From Methanomicrobiales archaeon (GTDB lineage: Archaea; Halobacteriota; Methanomicrobia; Methanomicrobiales; JACTUA01), in assembly GCA_028678815.1 (NCBI GenBank), contig JAJRCS010000123.1, forward strand, positions 1 through 5,477: a stretch of DNA of 5,477 nucleotides. The letters are read 5' to 3'. A program made the position numbers and the translations under genes. Below the pieces are notes generated by a model that was not told where the DNA came from, ran no database searches, and worked only from the letters and a program-made list of their open reading frames with translations. Within the stretch, counting starts at the first letter, position 1. Each line of letters begins with the position of its first letter. Positions 1-4,018 of this stretch are shown here, in pieces.

Positions 1-18
1 CGGAGCTGCGGGAGATCG

Positions 19-1143
19 TTACTTCGCGACTGCCGCCGCCTGCTGAGCCCCCCGCCTGCCGAGGATCGACTGGATGTACACCCCGAGGATGGCCATGAGG
101 AGCCCTCCCACCACGCAGAGGGTGATGAACTGGGAGCCCTGGCTCGGGGTGTACGGGAAGGTGAGGAGGTTCGAGACCGAGAGGGTATAGACGCTCGCCC
201 CGTAGGCGATGAGGCCGATGGCGACCACGAAGAAGGGGAGGACCACCACCCTCGGGAGGGAGGCGGGGTCGTTCATCCAGGCGTCGATGACCTTCCCGAT
301 GGCGACGATGAGGGCCGAGGCCGTGAACCAGCCGAGGGACCCGTAGAGGAAGGAGATGAGATAGAGAAAGATCCCCATGGTGAACTCGGAGGTGTAGTTC
401 TCGAAGACCGCGGCCGAGCCGAGGACGATCCCGATGATGGCGAGGACGATGGCCGAGACCGAGGTGACGAAGGAGAACCGGCCCTTCTCGAGGGATGACC
501 GGAGGGAGGAGACACCCTCCCCGAAGATCTCGTCGATCCCGAAGACCCGGAAGAGGATGTAGGTGCCGACCACCCCGAGGACGATGACCGTCGCGCCCTC
601 GGGGTACCCCATGAGGGTCGCCACGGCAAAGAGGAGCATGGCGAGGCCGATGGGGACGAGGAAGACCCTTGAGACCTTCGGGTCATCAATGAGCTTCTTG
701 ATGGTATAGTACGAGGACTCGAGGTTGGGCATCTGGGAGACGATGACCCGGCTGACGCTTGCCACCGGGATCCGGGACTGGATGATGGGGAGGATGAACT
801 CGTCCTCCGCCCCGTCGGAGACGAGGATGCATGAGCTGGTGCCCGTGAGACGGATCACCTGCTCGAGGTCTGCCGCCATCTTCCGGTCCCCCTCCAGCAT
901 GTCGGTGTGGTTCCCGGCGAGGACCACGATGGCGGCCTGCTCCCCCTTCCGGACCAGGTCGTCGTAGATCCGGATCCCCTGGAAGATGGCGTTCACGTCC
1001 GAGTCTTCCGGGTCGGCGAGGGCGAGGGCCGTCGCGGCCGCGAGGGCCGCCTCCCTCCCGATGAACGGGCTTTCCACCTTTGCCTTGTACCCGATGTCAT
1101 CGTCCCGGTCCACGCAGAGGACCAGGGTCTTTCTCTCCTGCAT
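19..1143 (-). CDS. DUF373 family archaeal integral membrane protein
   Basis: The 374-residue product matches the archaeal DUF373 family (Pfam PF04123) as I recognise it; its biochemical role is unknown. The first ~150 residues form a soluble alpha/beta domain with the family motif CVDRDDDIG (residues 10-18) and an acidic motif SDGAEDE (109-115). The C-terminal part is strongly hydrophobic, with about six membrane segments near residues 159-178, 184-201, 226-246, 256-283, 299-323 and 338-358. There is no signal peptide, so the N-terminal domain is probably cytoplasmic. The ATG start is chosen because the family's conserved strand (KTLVLCVDRDDD) begins right after it and a TATA box lies ~30 bp upstream. 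There is no well-placed Shine-Dalgarno site: AAGGA directly abuts the ATG. Length is typical of the family and the gene looks intact. It lies downstream of the coiled-coil gene on the same strand, 84 bp away, but seems to have its own promoter. Family assignment is confident; function is not known. Confidence 0.88.
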   Translation of the reverse strand: MQERKTLVLCVDRDDDIGYKAKVESPFIGREAALAAATALALADPEDSDVNAIFQGIRIYDDLVRKGEQAAIVVLAGNHTDMLEGDRKMAADLEQVIRLTGTSSCILVSDGAEDEFILPIIQSRIPVASVSRVIVSQMPNLESSYYTIKKLIDDPKVSRVFLVPIGLAMLLFAVATLMGYPEGATVIVLGVVGTYILFRVFGIDEIFGEGVSSLRSSLEKGRFSFVTSVSAIVLAIIGIVLGSAAVFENYTSEFTMGIFLYLISFLYGSLGWFTASALIVAIGKVIDAWMNDPASLPRVVVLPFFVVAIGLIAYGASVYTLSVSNLLTFPYTPSQGSQFITLCVVGGLLMAILGVYIQSILGRRGAQQAAAVAK

Positions 1144-1168
1144 TCCTTATAACTGGTCGTCGCGGAAG

Positions 1169-1185
1169 CTATATATCCTTATATG
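1169..1185 (-). promoter_or_regulatory. TATA box, probable leaderless promoter of the DUF373 gene
   Basis: On the minus strand this reads CATATAAGGATATATAG. The ATATATA core is centred about 30 nt before the ATG at 1143, and the purine-rich AAGG before it could serve as a BRE. Archaeal transcription usually starts ~25-27 nt downstream of the TATA centre, which places initiation at or within a few bases of the start codon. That fits the lack of a spaced Shine-Dalgarno site and suggests a leaderless mRNA. It is one of the few AT-rich stretches in the left half of the window. Confidence 0.6.
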
Positions 1186-1204
1186 CGGCCGTGGGGCCGG
1201 TTCG

Positions 1205-1216
1205 GAAAAAGGGGAA
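1205..1216 (-). terminator. T-rich terminator candidate after the coiled-coil gene
   Basis: Twelve bases after the stop of the coiled-coil gene the minus strand reads TTCCCCTTTTTCC. An oligo-T run after a gene is enough to terminate archaeal RNA polymerase and needs no hairpin. The run has only five T, so it may be leaky. The DUF373 promoter follows immediately downstream, which fits a transcription-unit boundary here. Confidence 0.4.
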
Positions 1217-1227
1217 TGGAGGGATGA

Positions 1228-2088
1228 TTAAATGAGCTTTGAGCGCTGGAGGAGGAGGATATCGTCGGTGGTGAGCTTCTCGCCGCCCCGGAAGAGGTTG
1301 TAGATCCGCTCGGCCTCCTTCCTCACCGTCTTCTGCTCCTTCGTGACCTTGGCCTTCTGGGTCTTCTTCCGGAGGCCGCTTATCACCTTGTCGAAGTCCC
1401 GGAGCTCCTTCTGGCAGGCGATGAAGAACTTGTGCTCGGCGTCGGCCGCCTCCTGGGCCTCCACGAACTGCCGGTGGACCTCGTCGGCCGCCTCCCGGGA
1501 CTTGTCGGCCTTCTTGTAGCACTCCACCATGGCGTCGTGGTGCTTCTGGGCGAGATCGGCCATCTCCGTCACCTTGGCATGGATGTCCGAGGCCTGCTTC
1601 CGGAAGTCGCGGGCCTGGGTGAGCTTGGTCCGGATCTCCTTGTTCTGCTCGAGCTCGGCCTCCTGCTCCTTGATGGACTCCTTCATCTGCTTGATCTTCT
1701 CGATGAGCTCCCGTTCCTTGTCCGTGGTGAAGACCTCGGTCTGCTGCCTGAACTCGAGGAACTCCACCTGCTTCTGGAGCTCCTTCAGGCCCCGGTTCCG
1801 GATGTTCCCGTGCTCCTTCTTGTAGGCCTCGATCTCCTCGAAGTGCTCGTTGGCCTTCTTGTTGAGATCGTTCCGCTGCTCCTTTAAGGCCTGGACCTCG
1901 TTGTTGTACTTGTCCCGGAGCTCCTTGTTCTGCTGGGCCTCCTCCACGAACCCCCGGGTCTGGCCGTTCAGGGCGTTTCGCTCGCCGGCGAACTTGCTCG
2001 CCTGGGCGTTCAGCTCGTTCCTCCGGTTCTTGTGCTGCTCGGATTCTGCCAGGGTTTTCTTCCTCTTCTCGATGAGATCGTTCAACAT
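1228..2088 (-). CDS. Coiled-coil protein, COG1340-like
   Basis: The 286-residue product is highly charged and rich in Lys, Glu, Gln and Arg. It has almost uninterrupted heptad-like helix over residues ~1-90 and ~125-258. Between these lies a Gly-containing segment (KEHGNIRNRGLKELQKQVEF, 91-110) leading into the QTEVFT/DKERELI region. The C-terminus carries a compact conserved element, AERIYNLFRGGEKL...LLLQRS (259-283). This layout matches the widespread archaeal coiled-coil family COG1340. Some databases label members phosphoserine phosphatase, but no phosphatase motif (DxDxT/V) is visible here and I would not use that name. There is no signal peptide or membrane segment, so it is cytoplasmic. 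The function is unknown. The ATG at 2088 is preceded by GAAGG only 4-5 bases away, a weak ribosome site. An ATG 10 bases further up is out of frame. The gene sits downstream of ftsZ on the same strand across a 325-bp gap, so its connection with division is only positional. Confidence 0.85.
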   Translation of the reverse strand: MLNDLIEKRKKTLAESEQHKNRRNELNAQASKFAGERNALNGQTRGFVEEAQQNKELRDKYNNEVQALKEQRNDLNKKANEHFEEIEAYKKEHGNIRNRGLKELQKQVEFLEFRQQTEVFTTDKERELIEKIKQMKESIKEQEAELEQNKEIRTKLTQARDFRKQASDIHAKVTEMADLAQKHHDAMVECYKKADKSREAADEVHRQFVEAQEAADAEHKFFIACQKELRDFDKVISGLRKKTQKAKVTKEQKTVRKEAERIYNLFRGGEKLTTDDILLLQRSKLI

Positions 2089-2094
2089 CTGCCT

Positions 2095-2256
2095 TCATTC
2101 CTCAACGTTCGGTACCGGTTCTCTACCCCTCCGCAGGGACCGGTCGCGTGGTCCTCCGTGGACACACGGGTAACAGGGAGCATACCGTGAGAAGAGCGCA
2201 ATCGGCACGGACGGTCTCGGGGCAGCCGTCCCTCCGAAGTTCATCTGGCGGTACAT
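2095..2256 (-). CDS. Possible 53-residue small ORF upstream of the coiled-coil gene
   Basis: An ORF of 53 codons starts MYRQMNFGG and ends VPNVEE, with its TGA only six bases before the ATG of the coiled-coil gene. GGGAG lies 8 bases before this ATG, a reasonable Shine-Dalgarno site, and a TATA-like element lies ~95 bp upstream. The protein contains one CYPC pair and a basic RDRSLRRGR stretch and shows no family I know. Against it, about two thirds of third codon positions are G or C, visibly lower than in the neighbouring genes, and the composition is Pro/Arg-rich like chance frames in GC-rich DNA. A longer start exists at 2277 (60 residues). It could be a small first cistron, a leader peptide or a chance frame. 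Confidence 0.25.
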   Translation of the reverse strand: MYRQMNFGGTAAPRPSVPIALFSRYAPCYPCVHGGPRDRSLRRGREPVPNVEE

Positions 2257-2350
2257 GTGTTCAACTCCCGTTCCCATGGTGCGAGGACCCCTTCCTGCAC
2301 CGAGAACCTGGCAGCATACGCGGAAAAACTCGGTATCGCGCCAGGGGCTC

Positions 2351-2360
2351 TGTATATTCA
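2351..2360 (-). promoter_or_regulatory. TATA-like element upstream of the coiled-coil gene
   Basis: The minus strand reads TGAATATACA within an AT-richer patch (2340-2400) just after the ftsZ terminator candidate. Transcription would start near 2325-2330, ~240 nt before the coiled-coil ATG and ~70 nt before the small ORF. No other AT-rich promoter-like element lies closer to the coiled-coil gene, whose last 250 bases of upstream DNA are GC-rich. The match to the archaeal consensus is only moderate. Confidence 0.35.
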
Positions 2361-2391
2361 AAGGGTACTTTAGATTCTTAAGGATTTCGAA

Positions 2392-2404
2392 GAGAAAAGG
2401 GGGA
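2392..2404 (-). terminator. T-rich terminator candidate after ftsZ
   Basis: Starting about ten bases past the ftsZ stop, the minus strand reads CCCCCTTTTCTCT, a pyrimidine-rich stretch with a T4 run of the kind that can end archaeal transcripts. It precedes the TATA-like element at 2351-2360, consistent with a boundary between the cdrS-ftsZ unit and the next one. The T run is short, so partial read-through is possible. Confidence 0.4.
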
Positions 2405-2413
2405 TTTGGAGTT

Positions 2414-3556
2414 TCAGATGAAGTCGATGAGGCCACCGCTCTTCCGGTCCCCGCGCGCGGGGGTGAGTTCCCGGGCGGCGGCCGCCACCTTCTGCGGGGC
2501 GGCGGTGTGGGTGACCTTTGCCGCGGTGTCGGCATAGGGCCCGAGGACCTGGGCGGAGCGGACACCGGTCATGATGGCCATGACCCGGACCTTGCCCTCG
2601 AATTCGTTCCGGATCCGGGCGCCCCAGATGACGTCAGCGTGGGGGTCGAGCTCGTAGGTGAGGGACGAGGCGATCTCCTCGGCATCGGCGAGGGTGAGAT
2701 CGTTCCCGCCGGTGATGTGGATGAGGGATCCCGTGGCGCCCCGGTAGTCGATGTCCAGGAGCGGGTGGTTCAGGCACTCGTGGACCACGGACTCGGCCTT
2801 GTTCTGCTGCTTGGACTCGCCCACGAGCATGACCGCGACGCCGCCCTTGGACATGATGGCCCGGACGTCGGCATAGTCGAGCTGGATGAGGGACGGCTCG
2901 GTGATGGTCTCGGAGATCCCCTTGACGGTCTCGGCGATGAGCTGGTCCATGACCGAGAAGGCCTGCCCGATGGGAAGGTTCGGCACATAGGAGAGGAGAC
3001 GGTTGTTGTCAAGGACGATGACCGAGTCGGCCGCCTTGGAGAGCCCCTCAAGCCCTTCCTCGGCCCGGAGGAGGCGTGCCTTCTCCACCTGGAAGGGGTA
3101 GGATACCATGCCCACCACGATGGCGCCCTGGTCCTTTGCGATCTGGGCGACCACGGGTGCCGAGCCGGTACCGGTACCGCCACCCATGCCTGCGGTGACA
3201 AAGACGAGGTCCGCCGACTCCATGAGGCTCTCGAGGGTCGGGCGGGCCATCTCGGCGGCGCGCTTCCCGATGTCGGGGTACCCGCCTGCACCGAGCCCCT
3301 TTGTCAGGGACTTCCCGATGAGGACGCGCTTCCCCGCCTGGATCATGTCCAGGTGCTGCTTGTCGGTGTTGATGGCGATGGTCTCGGCGCCCTGTATCCC
3401 CATGTGGTAGAGCCGGTTCACGGTGTTGTTCCCTGCACCGCCGCACCCGACCACGAGGATCCTGGGGGCCCCGATGAAGTCATCAGCCTCGGTTGCCTTG
3501 GTATCGGTCTTCTCGAGTTCTGCATTCTTTACGGCTTCATCAATCAGGCTCTGCAT
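2414..3556 (-). CDS. ftsZ: Cell division GTPase FtsZ (FtsZ2-like)
   Basis: FtsZ is the tubulin homologue that polymerises with GTP into the mid-cell division ring. The 380-residue protein has the full core. The nucleotide-binding start is [15 protein letters not shown] (35-49), INTDKQHL is at 62-69, the tubulin signature GGGTGTG is at 125-131, and [13 protein letters not shown] is at 184-196. The synergy (T7) loop LDYADVR is at 226-232 with the catalytic acids D227 and D230. The C-terminal subdomain runs to [17 protein letters not shown] (323-339). A variable linker (~340-372) leads to a short tail ending GGLIDFI, where FtsZ anchors such as SepF usually bind. The residue before the T7 aspartate pair is Gln225, where Asn is usual. 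Motifs [14 protein letters not shown] and GAGGYP resemble the archaeal FtsZ2 group more than FtsZ1, and the upstream CdrS-like gene supports this; the subgroup is less certain than the family. Start: ATG with a perfect GGAGGT six bases upstream. It is cotranscribed with the regulator 11 bp upstream. Confidence 0.97.
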   Translation of the reverse strand: MQSLIDEAVKNAELEKTDTKATEADDFIGAPRILVVGCGGAGNNTVNRLYHMGIQGAETIAINTDKQHLDMIQAGKRVLIGKSLTKGLGAGGYPDIGKRAAEMARPTLESLMESADLVFVTAGMGGGTGTGSAPVVAQIAKDQGAIVVGMVSYPFQVEKARLLRAEEGLEGLSKAADSVIVLDNNRLLSYVPNLPIGQAFSVMDQLIAETVKGISETITEPSLIQLDYADVRAIMSKGGVAVMLVGESKQQNKAESVVHECLNHPLLDIDYRGATGSLIHITGGNDLTLADAEEIASSLTYELDPHADVIWGARIRNEFEGKVRVMAIMTGVRSAQVLGPYADTAAKVTHTAAPQKVAAAARELTPARGDRKSGGLIDFI

Positions 3557-3562
3557 ACCATT

Positions 3563-3570
3563 ACCTCCTA
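3563..3570 (-). promoter_or_regulatory. Strong ftsZ ribosome-binding site fused to the cdrS stop codon
   Basis: The minus strand reads TAGGAGGT. The TAG is the stop codon of the upstream regulator, and its G is the first base of a perfect GGAGGT Shine-Dalgarno sequence, six bases before the ftsZ ATG. Ribosomes ending on cdrS therefore sit on the ftsZ initiation site, so translation of the two genes is probably coupled. This is the best ribosome site in the window, fitting a protein needed in many copies. Confidence 0.85.
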
Positions 3571-3744
3571 GACATTGAATGAAACCTGGTCGCTCTCCTT
3601 GATGATCCGGTTTCCATGCTTCTCCACGAACTCCCTGACCGCGTAGCGGACGGCCTCGGAGATGGTGGGGAACTCGCCTGCTGAAACGAGACGTTCGAGC
3701 ATGTCAACCTGTTGCTTTGGTAAGCGGATGGTGACCCGTTCCAT
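3568..3744 (-). CDS. Ribbon-helix-helix regulator, CdrS-like
   Basis: A 58-residue protein of the MetJ/Arc/CopG ribbon-helix-helix class, which binds DNA as a dimer through a paired beta-ribbon. The N-terminal strand ERVTIRLP (2-9) supplies the DNA-contacting side chains. Helix A follows ([14 protein letters not shown], 10-23), then the turn [21 protein letters not shown] (24-44) with the typical S-E-A-x-R start of helix B, then a short tail. It lies directly upstream of ftsZ in one operon. In haloarchaea the short ribbon-helix-helix protein CdrS is encoded next to ftsZ2 and controls division genes, so I infer the same role here. Start choice: GTG at 3753 and ATG at 3750 are also in frame, but ATG at 3744 gives the family-like MERVT start and has GTGAT four bases upstream, complementary to the 16S 3' end. 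Codon use is less GC-biased than in the flanking genes. Repeats at 3756-3793 may be its own operator. Confidence 0.85.
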   Translation of the reverse strand: MERVTIRLPKQQVDMLERLVSAGEFPTISEAVRYAVREFVEKHGNRIIKESDQVSFNV

Positions 3745-3755
3745 TTTCATCACGT

Positions 3756-3793
3756 TCTGACACTTGGCTGCTTTGTGTCTGCTTTGTGTCAGA
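3756..3793. promoter_or_regulatory. Operator-like repeat cluster upstream of cdrS
   Basis: An 8-bp perfect inverted repeat, TCTGACAC (3756-3763) and GTGTCAGA (3786-3793), flanks an exact tandem duplication of the 11-mer TGCTTTGTGTC (3769-3779 and 3780-3790). The GTGTC core thus occurs three times: twice in tandem 11 bp apart, about one helical turn, and once inverted. The cluster ends 12 bp before the cdrS ATG. Ribbon-helix-helix proteins typically bind small tandem or inverted repeats near their own promoters, so an autoregulatory CdrS site is a natural reading. If the TATA box at 3847-3854 is the one used, the cluster lies within the transcribed leader, so binding would act as a roadblock or the repeats could act in RNA. 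Confidence 0.5.
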
Positions 3794-3845
3794 CATCTGT
3801 GCTACAATTGTCCGTCAAGCGGATAAAGAACTGATTTACCTGGGA

Positions 3846-3860
3846 GTATTTATACTTTCT
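3846..3860 (-). promoter_or_regulatory. Promoter of the cdrS-ftsZ operon
   Basis: The minus strand reads AGAAAGTATAAATAC. TATAAATA (3854-3847) is a near-ideal archaeal TATA box and the preceding GAAAG is a plausible BRE. Transcription would begin near 3824-3826, giving a leader of about 80 nt before the cdrS start, unlike the DUF373 gene. The box is nearly symmetrical (GTATTTATAC on the plus strand), so it could in principle also serve the divergent cobD gene. Confidence 0.65.
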
Positions 3861-3912
3861 CTTTGGAGATCCTTTCCGTTTCATAATTCTTTTAAGTTAG
3901 TATTTTCAAATA

Positions 3913-4014
3913 CTTCCCGTTTAGGGAAGTTTCCTTCCCATCAGGGAAGGTTGTCTTCCCGTTTAGGGAAGTTTCCTTCCCGTTAGGGAAGGTTGTCTTC
4001 CCGTTCAGGTGGAG
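3913..4014 (+). repeat. 42-bp tandem repeat of TTCCC/GGGAA hairpins before cobD
   Basis: A 42-bp unit is present twice (3913-3954 and 3955-3996, two mismatches, both in one loop), followed by a third, decayed start (from 3997) that merges with the cobD ribosome site. Each unit contains two short palindromes. The four perfect ones are ACTTCCC-GTTTA-GGGAAGT (3912-3930), CCTTCCC-ATCA-GGGAAGG (3933-3950), CTTCCC-GTTTA-GGGAAG (3955-3971) and CCTTCCC-GTTA-GGGAAGG (3975-3992). A fifth half site, CTTCCC, lies at 3997-4002. Palindromes recur every 20-22 bp, two helical turns, so a DNA-binding dimer would find all sites on one face. As RNA, each could fold as a hairpin, and neighbouring arms can also pair across units. 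The array ends 4 bp before the cobD ATG, so it probably lies in the cobD leader. I know no named element like it. Confidence 0.9.
4008..4014 (+). promoter_or_regulatory. cobD ribosome-binding site within the last repeat remnant
   Basis: GGTGGAG ends four bases before the cobD ATG and is the only Shine-Dalgarno-like sequence there. It occupies the place where the fifth palindrome of the upstream array would have had its GGGAAG arm. The surviving CTTCCC arm (3997-4002), or one from an upstream unit, could partly mask it in the mRNA. Confidence 0.5.
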
Positions 4015-4018
4015 ACCC

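Larger units (their letters stand above)
2089..2413 (-). other. 325-bp gap between ftsZ and the coiled-coil gene
   Basis: This stretch holds no recognised gene. At its upstream (right) end are a T-rich terminator candidate and a TATA-like element. The rest is GC-rich and contains short perfect hairpins: GGACGG/CCGTCC at 2209-2214 and 2226-2231, CCGTG-GACA-CACGG at 2156-2169, and GGACC/GGTCC at 2137-2141 and 2150-2154. If transcription starts from the TATA-like element, the coiled-coil gene would carry a leader of about 235 nt, which is long for an archaeon. The leader could be structured, could encode a small protein, or both. I could not match it to any known riboswitch, tRNA, SRP RNA or RNase P RNA. 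Confidence 0.45.

Noticed and set aside
1169..2098. 309-codon open frame on the minus strand overlapping the coiled-coil gene
   Set aside because: It is a shifted frame of the coiled-coil gene and rich in Gly, Arg, Pro and Glu. The alternative frame gives a clean heptad pattern and a known C-terminal motif.
2250..2275. tRNA T-arm-like string TGTTCAACTCCCG on the plus strand
   Set aside because: The flanks do not form the 5-bp T stem, and no acceptor, D or anticodon arm fits around it.
2255..3571. 438-codon open frame on the plus strand across ftsZ
   Set aside because: It lies antisense to ftsZ, whose motifs are complete. Its sequence is Asp/Gly/Val/Leu-rich without motifs, as expected for the complement of a GC-rich gene.
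3745..3753. Longer cdrS starts at GTG 3753 or ATG 3750
   Set aside because: They would add only three or two residues before the MERVT start typical of the family, and the GTGAT site is best spaced for the ATG at 3744. They cannot be fully excluded.
3786..3986. 66-codon plus-strand frame through the intergenic repeats
   Set aside because: It reads through the operator-like cluster and the hairpin array, has no ribosome-binding site and encodes only repeat-derived RLGKFPS units at its end.
3913..4002. CRISPR array reading of the 42-bp repeats
   Set aside because: The copies are contiguous, with no variable spacers between them. Each unit is itself two palindromes, and no cas gene is present.
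3794..4018. Cobalamin riboswitch upstream of cobD
   Set aside because: No B12-box-like sequence or multi-helix junction is seen, only short separate hairpins. Such riboswitches are essentially bacterial.
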